The notes under the pieces are model-generated. The model was given only the letters and a program-made list of their open reading frames with translations, had not been told where the DNA came from and did not search any database. Below are positions 52,230 through 60,947 of a stretch of DNA of 63,660 bases, one piece after another; position 1 is the first letter of the stretch, and every line of letters begins with the position of its first letter. The stretch lies in assembly GCF_937891065.1 (NCBI RefSeq), contig NZ_CALAEQ010000159.1, positions 1 to 63,660 on the forward strand, given 5' to 3'. The position numbers and the translations under genes were made by a program. The DNA is from an uncultured Lutibacter sp. Its GTDB lineage: Bacteria > Bacteroidota > Bacteroidia > Flavobacteriales > Flavobacteriaceae.

Positions 52230-53834
52230 TTATATTTTCATTTTTTTTAAACTCTTTTTTTCTGAACCTATTATCTTTACTTTATACTTGTCTCTAAGTT
52301 GTTTTGAAAATTGTTCTTCTAAATAATTCTGATAATCTGAAATAACTTCTCCTTTTATCGCTTTTAACTCATTTGATTTATATTTTTTCTTATTTGAGTT
52401 AAAATAATTTTGCAAACCATTATTGTCTTTTGCTTTTTCCCAAACTTCCTTTTCCAACAAATCAAAAAGCAATAAGCCTTCATTAAACTCTTTATAAGTT
52501 GTTGCAAATTCAGCATTAGAATTTTCTATATTTTCTGTATAATATTCTAAAACCTCTTTTTCTTTAAAAGCCGCAAAAGCCTCATTTAAAGGCATATTAC
52601 TAACTGTTTTTAAGTAAGAAATAAATCTCTTTTGAAGAATGTTTTTATTATTAATTGATAATAAATTTTGATGAAAATTTTCAGAATTATTTTTCCAACC
52701 TTCTATGTGAAATTGTTGAAGTGCTTCTTCATTTACAATAATAGTATATTGCTGAAATAATTTATCAATAACCGATTTACTAATTAAATTAGAGCGTTCG
52801 TCTCTTTCAACTTCTTGCTTTAATTTCCCTTCCATTTTCTCAAAGCTATCAATAGGATATTTTTTAATCAATTTTACAATATGCCATCCAAATTGAGTTT
52901 TAAATGGCTTAGAAATATCGCCTTCATTTTTTAAAGAAAATGAAACTTTCGAAAAATCTTCAATCATTTTTCCTGTGCCAAATTTAGCCAGTATTCCTCC
53001 TTTCATGCCGCTTGCTCTATCTTCAGAAACTTTTTTAGCTAATTCAAAAAAACCTGTTTTATCAGTAAGAAGTACTTTGTAAACTGAATCTATTTTTCTC
53101 TTAACTGCTAATGTGCTATCATTTTTAAACATGATATGAGCAACTTCAACTTCGCCTTCAGATTCTCTTATGTCATTTACTTTTAAAATATGATATCCAA
53201 ACTTAGTTCTAAAAGGCATTGAAACTTCATTTACTGGAGTTTTAAACGCCATATTTTCAAACGGATATACCATTTGCAATGCAGTAAAATATCCAATTCT
53301 ACCTCCATTCTGCTCAACGGTTGGGTCTTTAGAATATTTTTTTGCTATTTCTGCGAAATCATTGCCCTCTAAAATTATATTTCTAGCTTCAATTAAAGCA
53401 TTATACGCTGTTAAAGTATCTTTTGGAGAAGCATCAGGATTTAAAAAAATAAGAATATGGCTAACATTAACTTCCTTTTTAAGCCTATCATAAGCTTCTT
53501 TAATAAGATTATTTGTTACCTCTTTATCTTTTAAATAAGGTAAAACCAAATTACTTTTATACTGTTTTAATTCATTTTTGAATTTTTGAAGTGTATCTAG
53601 CCCTAATGCTTTGCCTTCTTTCACTTTTAATTTATAATCAATAAACAATTTTAAATAACTACCTAAATCTGACTTTGAATCAGTTACTAACTGTAAATTT
53701 TTTTTATAAACTGTTAAAAACTCTTGAGAATAATATGGTTCATCATCAATTGTAAATAATATATTTTGGTTTTCCTGTGAAAAAGCTTTAAACCCAATAA
53801 AAAACAATGCTAAAAATAAATACTTAAACTTCAT
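52230..53834 (-). CDS. periplasmic peptidyl-prolyl isomerase with two parvulin domains
   Basis: A 534-residue exported protein: signal peptide 1-19 (ending AFSQ), N-terminal SurA-like helices, then two parvulin domains. The first has VSHILIFLNPDASPKDT, YSKDPTVEQNGGRIGYF and TKFGYHILKV; the second has VAHIMF, GMKGGILAKFG and TQFGWHIVKLI. It is the first gene of the foldase operon. A minus-strand -7 box TATTTTTG (53853-53860) precedes it. The ATG at 53834 is preferred over one at 53864, which would bury the signal. Confidence 0.9.
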   Translation of the reverse strand: MKFKYLFLALFFIGFKAFSQENQNILFTIDDEPYYSQEFLTVYKKNLQLVTDSKSDLGSYLKLFIDYKLKVKEGKALGLDTLQKFKNELKQYKSNLVLPYLKDKEVTNNLIKEAYDRLKKEVNVSHILIFLNPDASPKDTLTAYNALIEARNIILEGNDFAEIAKKYSKDPTVEQNGGRIGYFTALQMVYPFENMAFKTPVNEVSMPFRTKFGYHILKVNDIRESEGEVEVAHIMFKNDSTLAVKRKIDSVYKVLLTDKTGFFELAKKVSEDRASGMKGGILAKFGTGKMIEDFSKVSFSLKNEGDISKPFKTQFGWHIVKLIKKYPIDSFEKMEGKLKQEVERDERSNLISKSVIDKLFQQYTIIVNEEALQQFHIEGWKNNSENFHQNLLSINNKNILQKRFISYLKTVSNMPLNEAFAAFKEKEVLEYYTENIENSNAEFATTYKEFNEGLLLFDLLEKEVWEKAKDNNGLQNYFNSNKKKYKSNELKAIKGEVISDYQNYLEEQFSKQLRDKYKVKIIGSEKKSLKKMKI

Positions 53835-53852
53835 AAAATAATAATTTTGCTT

Positions 53853-53860
53853 CAAAAATA
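53853..53860 (-). promoter_or_regulatory. -7 box of the foldase operon
   Basis: TATTTTTG on the minus strand, 18 bases before the preferred start codon at 53834; this also argues against the upstream start at 53864. Confidence 0.45.
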
Positions 53861-53937
53861 ACAAAAAGTGTGGATATTAATATAATTATAAAACGCTGCA
53901 AGATATTTTTTATTTTTTCACAACGATGTTAAAGGAA

Positions 53938-54219
53938 TCACAAAGAAATAATACCTTCAACCTTTTCTGCTTCCATATATTTCACAATAATATCATCCGC
54001 TTTTTTCATTACTACAAGTACCGATAAACTAACATATTTTCCAGTTTTTGAAGATGTTTTAGTAATAACAGCACCTGTAAAATCGAAAATATCTTCAACC
54101 ATCTTAATTTTTTCTTCTGATGCTGGCACGATAAATTTAAAAAGGTATTTTGCTGGAAATACTGTATCTTTCTTTAATTTTTTCTTTAATTTTTTATAAA
54201 ACTGCTCTCTTTTATCCAT
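53938..54219 (-). CDS. DUF493 (YbeD-like) family protein
   Basis: A 93-residue small alpha/beta protein with the DUF493 order: FPAKYLFKFIVPAS, a central TSSKTGKYVSLSVLVVM and an ending that usually binds nothing known. The fold is ACT/RAM-like and a regulatory role has been proposed for E. coli YbeD. It is alone and divergent from the AAA-recQ-fmt operon. Confidence 0.82.
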   Translation of the reverse strand: MDKREQFYKKLKKKLKKDTVFPAKYLFKFIVPASEEKIKMVEDIFDFTGAVITKTSSKTGKYVSLSVLVVMKKADDIIVKYMEAEKVEGIISL

Positions 54220-54322
54220 TTTCTTTTTAGAAATAAGGTATCAAATTTTATACCTGTTAATATTGTTAATATTTAACTGACAAAATTACATGAATATTTT
54301 TAGTATAATTTAATGAATACCT

Positions 54323-54330
54323 TAATTTTG
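54323..54330 (+). promoter_or_regulatory. -7 box giving a probably leaderless transcript
   Basis: TAATTTTG followed by C ends only four bases before the ATG at 54335. A start site a few bases after the box would make the mRNA of the AAA-recQ-fmt operon leaderless or nearly so. Confidence 0.5.
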
Positions 54331-54334
54331 CACT

Positions 54335-54868
54335 ATGCAGCAAAAAATAGTAATCACTGGCGGACCAGGAACAGGAAAATCCACCATTATTGAAGAATTG
54401 ATAAAGCGAAATTATACGTGTATGAAAGAAATCTCTAGAGAGGTTACTTTAAATGCAAGAAAAAATGGTACGGAACAATTGTTTTTAACAAAACCGCTGT
54501 TATTTAGTGAGTTGTTATTAGAAGGGCGTATAAACCAATATATTGAGGCTGAAACAAAAAATTCAAACCTTATTTTTTTTGATAGAGGAATCCCAGATGT
54601 TCATGCCTATATGAATTATATAAGTATTGATTATCCTACTACATATCTTACCAAAAGTAATTTGTATAGATACAATTACATATTTTTAATGCCACCTTGG
54701 GAAGAAATTTATATTTCAGATAATGAACGTTATGAAAATTTTGAACAAGCTTTAGCTATTCATAATCACTTAGAACGTACATATAAAGATTTAAACTATA
54801 AAATAATTGAAGTACCTACAGGAACCATTGAAGCTAGAACAAACTTTATATTAGACTGTTTAAAATAA
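54335..54868 (+). CDS. AAA family ATPase (NadR/Ttd14-like P-loop protein)
   Basis: A 177-residue P-loop NTPase: Walker A GGPGTGKST (9-17), LIFFDRGIPDVHAYM (about 78-92) as the Walker B/DRG motif, and a lid region near NERYENFEQA. This is the AAA_28 type, related to nucleotide or nucleoside kinases such as the NadR kinase domain. Substrate unknown. Its last base is the first base of the recQ start codon, so it is coupled with recQ and fmt. Confidence 0.82.
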   Translation: MQQKIVITGGPGTGKSTIIEELIKRNYTCMKEISREVTLNARKNGTEQLFLTKPLLFSELLLEGRINQYIEAETKNSNLIFFDRGIPDVHAYMNYISIDYPTTYLTKSNLYRYNYIFLMPPWEEIYISDNERYENFEQALAIHNHLERTYKDLNYKIIEVPTGTIEARTNFILDCLK

Positions 54869-56763
54869 TGAATACACCTCTTGAAATATTAAAAAAATAT
54901 TGGAACTTCTCTGAATTTAGAGATCCACAAGAGGAAATTATTGAAGCTGCTTTAAATGGAACTAATACCGTTATTTTATTACCTACCGGAGGTGGAAAAT
55001 CATTATGTTATCAAATCCCATCGTTAATTTCAGATGGAATTTGTATTGTTATCTCACCACTTATTGCTCTCATTCAAGATCAAGTTAATAGCTTAAAAGA
55101 AAAAAACATAAAAGCAATCGCTTTGACTTCTCAACTAAGTCAAGATGATCTCATATTAGCTTTTGACAATTTACAGTTTGGCAATTTTAAATTTTTATAT
55201 CTTTCACCCGAAAAATTACAATCTCCTTTTATTCAAGAAAAAATTAAGCAATTGAATGTTTCTATAATTGCAATTGATGAAGCTCATTGTATTTCAGAAT
55301 GGGGTCACGATTTTAGACCTTCCTATTTACAGTTGAAAATTTTAAAAGAATTACAGCCCAAAGCTACTTTTATGGCTTTAACAGCAACTGCTACACAAAA
55401 AGTTTTAGAAGATATTCAACAAAATTTAGAAATAAAAGAAGCTCTTATATTTAAAAAATCTTTTCAACGAAGTAATTTAAATTATCATGTAATTACTACA
55501 GAAAATATTCTTGGAAAATTGCTTCAAATTGTTAATAAAATAGAAGCTTCTGTAATTATTTACACCAATAATAGAAAACAAACGAAGGAGGTTTCTGAAT
55601 TTTTAACAAAGAATAATTTTAAAAGTAGTTACTACCACGGTGGACTTTCAACTAATGAAAAAAATAATGCTTTTAATAGTTGGATGCAAAATGAAACACC
55701 TATAATGGTTGCTACAAATGCATTTGGAATGGGAATTGACAAACCCGATGTTAGCGCAGTAATTCACATAAATACACCAAACAGTTTAGAAAATTTTATT
55801 CAAGAATCTGGTAGAGCTGGTAGAGATGGCAAAACAGCTTATTCTATAATTTTAACCAATAAATCTAATCTTTTTGACGCTACAAATAAGTTTAAAACTA
55901 ATATGGCTTCAACCAAGGTTGTGAAAACTGTTTACAACCATTTAAATCAATATTATAATATCACTTTAGGTGAATTACCAACAAAATTATTTGATTTTTC
56001 TTTTCAAGAATTTTGTCATACTTATCAACTAAAACTTCTACAAACATACAATGCTATAAAAGCATTAGAGCGCGAAAATGTTGTGAGTTTAGATGAAAAT
56101 TACAGTAAAAAATCTACGCTGAAATTTTTAATAAGCAACACTCAAATATTTGATTATTTAAACAATCAGCCGTCAAAAAGTGAGTTAATACAATTAATAT
56201 TAAGAAGCTACGGCGGTATTTTTGATCATTATACCATAATTAATGAGTTTTCACTTTCCAAAAAATTAAAAAGCTCAAAAAAAGAAGTTGTTAAACATTT
56301 AAACGATTTACATTCAAATGGTATTGTACATTATTCATATGAAAATACCACTTCAAAGTTATTATTTTTAGTTACAAGAGATGATAATTACACTATTAAT
56401 TATATTTCAAAAAGTATTGAGCAGCAAAATAATCTAAAATACGAAAAATTAGAAGCCGTTATTTCATACATTCAAAACACAAAAACTTGTAGAAATACTC
56501 AACTACTAGCCTATTTTAATGAAACTAACATAAAAAGTTGCGGTAATTGTGATGTTTGTAAAGCTAAAATTAAACCTGAAAATTCTTTAGAAACTATTTC
56601 AAACCACATTATTAATTTATTGGATAAAAAACAGCTATCGTCACAAGAAATAGCAACACTTTTAAATTATTCAGAAAGTGAAATTTTAAATTCATTAAAA
56701 ATACTATTAGAAAAAAATAAAATAGCAATAACTTCGCAAAATAAATTTAAACGTAACTTTTAA
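54868..56763 (+). CDS. recQ: ATP-dependent DNA helicase RecQ
   Basis: A 631-residue SF2 helicase. Motif I LPTGGGKSLCYQIP (38-51), motif II IDEAHCISEWGHDFRP (about 135-150), motif VI QESGRAGRDG (about 312-321), an RQC region and a zinc site formed by cysteines in KTCRNTQ and CGNCDVCK (about 538-565). It lacks a clear HRDC domain; the C-terminal 60 residues look like a winged helix. RecQ acts in recombination and fork repair. It shares single bases with the genes on both sides. Confidence 0.94.
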   Translation: MNTPLEILKKYWNFSEFRDPQEEIIEAALNGTNTVILLPTGGGKSLCYQIPSLISDGICIVISPLIALIQDQVNSLKEKNIKAIALTSQLSQDDLILAFDNLQFGNFKFLYLSPEKLQSPFIQEKIKQLNVSIIAIDEAHCISEWGHDFRPSYLQLKILKELQPKATFMALTATATQKVLEDIQQNLEIKEALIFKKSFQRSNLNYHVITTENILGKLLQIVNKIEASVIIYTNNRKQTKEVSEFLTKNNFKSSYYHGGLSTNEKNNAFNSWMQNETPIMVATNAFGMGIDKPDVSAVIHINTPNSLENFIQESGRAGRDGKTAYSIILTNKSNLFDATNKFKTNMASTKVVKTVYNHLNQYYNITLGELPTKLFDFSFQEFCHTYQLKLLQTYNAIKALERENVVSLDENYSKKSTLKFLISNTQIFDYLNNQPSKSELIQLILRSYGGIFDHYTIINEFSLSKKLKSSKKEVVKHLNDLHSNGIVHYSYENTTSKLLFLVTRDDNYTINYISKSIEQQNNLKYEKLEAVISYIQNTKTCRNTQLLAYFNETNIKSCGNCDVCKAKIKPENSLETISNHIINLLDKKQLSSQEIATLLNYSESEILNSLKILLEKNKIAITSQNKFKRNF

Positions 56764-57707
56764 TGAGAGATTTGAGAATTGTATTTATGGGAACTCCTGA
56801 TTTTGCTGTTGCAATTTTAGATGCACTTGTAAAAGCAAAGTTTAATGTAGTTGGCGTAATTACAGCTTCTGATAAACCTGCCGGAAGAGGTCAAAAAATA
56901 GCCGAATCTGCAGTTAAAAAATATGCTTTAGAAAACAAGCTTAACATTTTGCAACCTACAAATTTAAAAAGTGATGAGTTTATAAAAGAATTAGAAAGCT
57001 TAAATGCTAATTTACAAATAGTAGTAGCTTTTAGAATGTTGCCAAAAGTAGTTTGGAAAATGCCTAAATACGGTACCTTTAATTTACACGCATCATTATT
57101 ACCAGATTACAGAGGAGCTGCGCCTATAAATTGGGCAATAATTAATGGTGAAACAAAAACAGGCGTTACTACATTTTTTATTGATGAAAAAATTGACACA
57201 GGAAACATTATTATACAAAAAGAAGTTGAAATTGGTAATACTGAAACTGTTGGTGAATTACATGATAAACTAATGAATATTGGAAGTGAGTTAGTAGTTG
57301 AAACTGTTAAACAGATTGAACAAAATAGTGTTAAAACATTTAAACAATCAGAAATTGATGAGAAACCTGCTCCAAAAATATACAGTGATACATGTAAAAT
57401 AAATTGGAATGATTCCTTAAATAACATTTATAATTTAATAAGAGGCTTAAATCCATATCCTGCTGCTTGGACAACTTTAATAAACAATAATGAAGAGATT
57501 AAGGTTAAAATTTATGATGTTAAAAAAGAAAATATAGAACACAACTTTAAAACTGGAACATTAATTACTTCAAAACAAGAAATTAAAGTTAGTGTTACAA
57601 ATGGCTTTCTAATAATTAACAGTTTACAATTAGCTGGTAAACGCAAAATGGAAAGTAAAAATTTGTTAAATGGATTTACATTCTCAGAAAATGCAATAAT
57701 GCAATAA
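56763..57707 (+). CDS. fmt: methionyl-tRNA formyltransferase
   Basis: A 314-residue enzyme that formylates initiator Met-tRNA. It starts RDLRIVFMGTPDFAVAIL, has the folate-site NLHASLLPDYRGAAPINWAI (about 108-127) with catalytic Asn, His and a later Asp in IDTGNII, and an OB-like C-terminal domain. Length is normal. It ends the AAA-recQ-fmt operon, with its start sharing one base with the recQ stop. Confidence 0.95.
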   Translation: MRDLRIVFMGTPDFAVAILDALVKAKFNVVGVITASDKPAGRGQKIAESAVKKYALENKLNILQPTNLKSDEFIKELESLNANLQIVVAFRMLPKVVWKMPKYGTFNLHASLLPDYRGAAPINWAIINGETKTGVTTFFIDEKIDTGNIIIQKEVEIGNTETVGELHDKLMNIGSELVVETVKQIEQNSVKTFKQSEIDEKPAPKIYSDTCKINWNDSLNNIYNLIRGLNPYPAAWTTLINNNEEIKVKIYDVKKENIEHNFKTGTLITSKQEIKVSVTNGFLIINSLQLAGKRKMESKNLLNGFTFSENAIMQ

Positions 57708-57811
57708 CCCATATTTTAAAGGGTTTATAGCTTTTTTTTAATAAATAACATAAAGGTTATTAACATTTGATGCCATTTATTAACAAATATATCATTTTTT
57801 TATTCAAAAAC

Positions 57812-57841
57812 TTGCACAAACCCTTATTCCGTATAACTTTG
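57812..57841 (+). promoter_or_regulatory. promoter of the HU gene
   Basis: -33 TTG (57812-57814) and -7 TAACTTTG (57834-57841) with a 19-base spacer, a textbook Bacteroidota promoter, followed by a 52-base leader. Confidence 0.65.
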
Positions 57842-57893
57842 TTAAGCTATTAATAGCAAAATATGTTTAACCAATTAATTTAAAATTTAAGTT

Positions 57894-58166
57894 ATGAACA
57901 AATCAGATTTAATTGATGCAATGGCAGCTGATGCTGGTATCACAAAAGCAGCAGCGAAAGCGGCATTAGAATCATTAACAGACAATGTAACTAAAACTCT
58001 TAAAGGAGGAGGAAAAGTAGCATTAGTTGGATGGGGAACTTGGTCTACTTCTGCAAGAGCAGCAAGAAGTGGTAGAAACCCTCAAACTGGAAAAACTATC
58101 CAAATTGCAGCAAAAACTGTAGTTAAATTTAAAGCTGGAGCTGGTTTAAGCGACGCTGTAAACTAA
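57894..58166 (+). CDS. HU family DNA-binding protein
   Basis: A 90-residue histone-like protein starting [20 protein letters not shown], with the beta-arm region [19 protein letters not shown] and the C-terminal [12 protein letters not shown]. It bends DNA non-specifically in the nucleoid. Codon use is less AT-rich than that of its neighbours, as expected for a highly expressed gene. A strong promoter and terminator frame it as a single-gene unit. Confidence 0.95.
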   Translation: MNKSDLIDAMAADAGITKAAAKAALESLTDNVTKTLKGGGKVALVGWGTWSTSARAARSGRNPQTGKTIQIAAKTVVKFKAGAGLSDAVN

Positions 58167-58191
58167 CATATAAGAAATATTTCTTATTTTA

Positions 58192-58224
58192 AAAACTCTC
58201 TAAAAAATTTAGAGAGTTTTTTTT
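58192..58224 (+). terminator. terminator of the HU gene
   Basis: AACTCTCTAAA / TTTAGAGAGTT stem followed by eight T. A smaller dyad ATAAGAAATATTTCTTAT precedes it. Confidence 0.85.
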
Positions 58225-58268
58225 ATTCAAAAAAAAATTTTATATTTAAAACATACAATTTTCATATA

Positions 58269-58826
58269 ATGATAGAATTAAATCCTTCAAAAGGTAAATT
58301 ATTAGTTTCAGAGCCTTCTATATTAAATGACAAATCATTTAATAGATCGGTAATTTACTTATCTGAACATAATAAAGATGGTTGTATTGGTTTTATTATT
58401 AATAAACCAACTGAATTTATTTTAAATGATTTAATTAATGAAATTAATTGTGATTTTAAAATATATAATGGTGGTCCTGTAGAACAAGAAAATTTATATT
58501 TTATTCATAAACTACCAAATTTAATTCCTAATAGCATTGAAATAGATAATGATATTTATTGGGGTGGTGATTTTGATATTTTAACAGAATTATTAAATGA
58601 TAATACTATAAAGCCAACCGATATTCGTTTTTTCTTAGGTTATTCAGGTTGGTCAGAATCACAGTTAAAAGAAGAGTTAAAAGAATCTACTTGGACAGTT
58701 GTTGAGAATAATTACAAGAATATATTAGAAGTTGAAAGTGTTGATATTTGGAAAAATCAATTATTAGAGTTTGGTGGTGAATACAAAATTTGGGCTAATG
58801 CACCAAAAAACCCAAATTTAAACTAA
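58269..58826 (+). CDS. YqgE/AlgH family protein
   Basis: A 185-residue protein of the UPF0301/YqgE family: KGKLLVSEPSILNDKSFNRSV start, GCIGFIINKP, YNGGPVEQENLYFIH, and FFLGYSGWSESQLKEEL. The family is widespread with no settled biochemical role. Its last 9 bases overlap the convergent class IV aminotransferase gene. Confidence 0.9.
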   Translation: MIELNPSKGKLLVSEPSILNDKSFNRSVIYLSEHNKDGCIGFIINKPTEFILNDLINEINCDFKIYNGGPVEQENLYFIHKLPNLIPNSIEIDNDIYWGGDFDILTELLNDNTIKPTDIRFFLGYSGWSESQLKEELKESTWTVVENNYKNILEVESVDIWKNQLLEFGGEYKIWANAPKNPNLN

Positions 58827-59636
58827 CTTATTAAACTCAAAAGTTAATTCTTTTGATACATCTGTTCTAAATAACTTCTTTTTATAAACTAAAACTGGTT
58901 GTATTCCAATTATAACGTTTGTAATAAAAATTTCACCCGCTTTTTGTAACTCAAAAGGAGAAATTATAGCTTCTTCAATCGTATATTTTTCAATTTTTGA
59001 TATAATTTCAATTATTTTTTTCCTTGCAATCCCTTTTATACAACCTTCACTTATTGGTGGAGTTTTAATCAAATTTCCATTTACTACAAATATATTTCCA
59101 TTGATAGCTTCAACTACTTGTTTTTTTTCGTTTACCAAAATACAATTATCAATCTTATTCTCAGAAGCATAAATACTTGCTAAAACATTTGTTATTTTAT
59201 TAGTTGTTTTAATGGTGGATAACAACCCTGAGTAGATATAATAATCTTTAAATATATCAATCTCATAATCTTCTTTAATTATTGAATTAAATTCCGAGGC
59301 TTCAATTAAATAATCAACTTGATTTGTTAATGGTTTATATAAACCTCCATCTTTTCTAAAAACTGTAAATCTAACTCTTGCATCCTCTAAATTATTTTGC
59401 TCAACCGTTTTGAGCACCTCACGTTCAAAGAATTCTATTGTAAAATTAATTGAAATATCCATTCGAAGCATTCTCATAGAAGCCATTAACCTAAAATAAT
59501 GATCTTCAACAAAATAAACTTTAAAATCTTTTACTTTTATAGTTTCAAATAATGCATCACCATACTTGAAAGCTCTATTATTTGAATTTAAAATTTCTTT
59601 TGATTTGTTATATATTGTACCGTTTAAATTTATCAT
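58818..59636 (-). CDS. class IV aminotransferase / aminodeoxychorismate lyase-like protein
   Basis: A 272-residue fold-type IV PLP enzyme. It starts MINLNGTIYNKSKEIL and has NNRAFKYGDALFETI (about 18-32), TIKTTNKITNVLASIYAS with the PLP lysine, and the PLP-phosphate region SEGCIKGIARKKIIEI. Family members are aminodeoxychorismate lyase (PabC), D-amino acid and branched-chain aminotransferases; the short length and ALFETIK motif favour a PabC-like role in folate synthesis. Convergent with and overlapping the yqgE-like gene. Confidence 0.85.
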   Translation of the reverse strand: MINLNGTIYNKSKEILNSNNRAFKYGDALFETIKVKDFKVYFVEDHYFRLMASMRMLRMDISINFTIEFFEREVLKTVEQNNLEDARVRFTVFRKDGGLYKPLTNQVDYLIEASEFNSIIKEDYEIDIFKDYYIYSGLLSTIKTTNKITNVLASIYASENKIDNCILVNEKKQVVEAINGNIFVVNGNLIKTPPISEGCIKGIARKKIIEIISKIEKYTIEEAIISPFELQKAGEIFITNVIIGIQPVLVYKKKLFRTDVSKELTFEFNKLV

Positions 59637-59715
59637 TTTTAAATTTTAAATTACAAATTTACATAAAAAAAACCTTGAAAAAATTCAAGGTCGTATTCTA
59701 TAAAAAGCACTCTAA

Positions 59716-60099
59716 TTATGCTCCTATCGTATGTTTTAGTTCATCAATTTGGTTTTCCCAAAACATTTTAGCTTCATCAAGTTCATCATCATCTGCAAAA
59801 TCTGTTACGATTAATGAAACATCTTTCGTTATTTCATCTACTTCAATTCTAAATTCAAAGTACGTTTTACTATCACCATCTTCAACCCATTTAAATTTTA
59901 TTTTCTCACCGGGTCTTTCTTGAAGCACTTTTGCTTTTTCTTCGGATCCATCCCATATGAATGTATATATCTCTCCACGAGAATTTACATTATCTGCAAA
60001 CCATTCAGAAAGCCCTGATGGTGTACCAAAATATTGATAAAGCATTTGTGGTGAGGCGTGTATAGGAAATTCAATTTCAAATTTAATTTTTGTCGACAT
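59716..60099 (-). CDS. START-like (AHSA1-type) domain protein
   Basis: A 127-residue single-domain protein of the SRPBCC/START fold: KFEIEFPIHASPQMLYQYFGTP start, GLSEWFADNV, and KFKWVEDGDSKTYFEFRI. This form is conserved across Bacteroidota and lacks catalytic residues; a hydrophobic-ligand-binding role is likely but unproven. It is transcribed alone, opposite to the tRNA gene. Confidence 0.88.
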   Translation of the reverse strand: MSTKIKFEIEFPIHASPQMLYQYFGTPSGLSEWFADNVNSRGEIYTFIWDGSEEKAKVLQERPGEKIKFKWVEDGDSKTYFEFRIEVDEITKDVSLIVTDFADDDELDEAKMFWENQIDELKHTIGA

Positions 60100-60181
60100 C
60101 TTTTTTATTTAAAAGCACAATATATATAAATATTCCTTTTTAAAAAAATTTAAATTCTTAAAAAATAGAAGAATATATTTG

Positions 60182-60211
60182 TTGCTATAACTATTTTATT
60201 TTTTATATTTG
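60182..60211 (+). promoter_or_regulatory. promoter of tRNA-Met
   Basis: -33 TTG (60182-60184) and -7 TATATTTG (60204-60211) with a 19-base spacer, the same spacing as the HU promoter; the tRNA begins 14 bases after the box. Confidence 0.65.
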
Positions 60212-60225
60212 CACCCTTAATAAAT

Positions 60226-60299
60226 GGCGTGGTAGCTCAGTTGGTTAGAGCGTCGGATTCATAACCCGGAGGTCTCCAGTTCAATTCTGGATCACGCTA
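60226..60299 (+). tRNA. tRNA-Met (anticodon CAT)
   Basis: A 74-base cloverleaf: acceptor GGCGTGG (60226-60232) pairs with TCACGCT (60292-60298) using two G-U pairs; D arm GCTC/GAGC; anticodon loop TTCATAA (60259-60265); T arm TCCAG/CTGGA with loop TTCAATT. CCA is not encoded. The acceptor ends pair, as in elongator methionine tRNAs. A tyrosine-integrase fragment begins about 120 bases downstream, so this tRNA was probably an integration site. Confidence 0.93.
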
Positions 60300-60319
60300 C
60301 AAAAGCAAAATTGAATAAA

Positions 60320-60353
60320 CAAGCGGTTTAGATTGGTCTAAACCGTTTTTTTT
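60320..60353 (+). terminator. terminator of the tRNA-Met gene
   Basis: CGGTTTAGA (60324-60332) / TCTAAACCG (60337-60345), TTGG loop, followed by eight T. Confidence 0.85.
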
Positions 60354-60376
60354 ATGTCTACATTAAATGAATTGCT

Positions 60377-60384
60377 TAACTTTG
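60377..60384 (+). promoter_or_regulatory. -7 box of the integrase fragment
   Basis: TAACTTTG fits TAnnTTTG and lies 38 bases before the ATG of the truncated integrase; the promoter seems to have survived the truncation. Confidence 0.45.
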
Positions 60385-60422
60385 AGTGCCAAAATTAACA
60401 CGTTTTGGAACACGATTTGCAA

Positions 60423-60743
60423 ATGAAGAAGAATTTTTCTACCCCAAAAATTTATAATGCCAATAGTGATTTAAACAAGCGTTGGTATGTTTATTTCTCT
60501 TTCCGAAATCCAGATACTGAAAAATTGGAACGAATGAAAAACATTTATGGGAAATCCAATAATTTTAAAACCAAAGAAGATCGCCTTTCGGTATTAACTG
60601 ACTACCGTAAAAAATTATTACAACTTTTAAAAGCTGGTTTTAATCAAATTATTATAAAAATATATTTACTTTCACTATTTAGTTGCCAAAATAATTTTAC
60701 CCCAGATATTTGCTCAAAAGTCTTTTCTCCGAGAGTTTTATAA
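60423..60743 (+). pseudogene. truncated tyrosine recombinase (integrase N-terminus)
   Basis: From the ATG at 60423 the frame encodes about 75 residues matching the N-terminal arm-binding domain of Bacteroidota tyrosine integrases: KNFSTPKIYNANSDLNKRWY, then YFSFRNPDTEKLERMKNIYG, and the TKEDRLSVLTDYRKKLLQLL stretch. After about residue 76 (AGFNQ, near 60650) similarity ends and the frame runs on through unrelated AT-rich sequence to a stop. The core-binding and catalytic domains are absent, so it is a deletion remnant of an integrated element next to tRNA-Met. Confidence 0.8.
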
Positions 60744-60803
60744 TACTCAAACTGTTTTTTATGCTATTTAAATAACTATTCATCTTTATTCTGTTCTAAT
60801 TGG

Positions 60804-60880
60804 TTACAACGCGTTTTTATAAGATTTTCCCGACTGAAAAAGTAGAGATTTTTCGGACATATCAAATCGTTAGTTGAATT
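60804..60880 (-). repeat. palindromic cassette-end-like element 0 (after the thioredoxin gene)
   Basis: Read on the minus strand, it runs from ATTCAAC to GCGTTG and has an internal stem CCGAAAAA / TTTTTCagTCGG. The outer end contains GTTTTTATAAGATTT (plus strand, 60813-60827), found again at 63640-63654. It lies 70 bases beyond the stop of the thioredoxin-like gene. Boundaries are approximate. Confidence 0.4.
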
Positions 60881-60947
60881 TTTTGTCGATTTAAGTTTAG
60901 TTTAAATGTAAGTATATATTTTAGGAGGTGTAAGGTGCCGTTTATCA

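Noticed and set aside
45408-56763. Defence island because of RecD-like and RecQ helicases and AAA/MoxR ATPases
   Set aside because: The helicases are separated by housekeeping genes (rsmD, foldases), are full-length ordinary repair types, and RecQ is in an operon with fmt.
57107-57427. Long minus-strand frame within fmt, and similar antisense frames elsewhere
   Set aside because: They lie fully inside strongly identified genes and their translations are low-complexity Ser/Phe/Ile/Leu-rich shadows.
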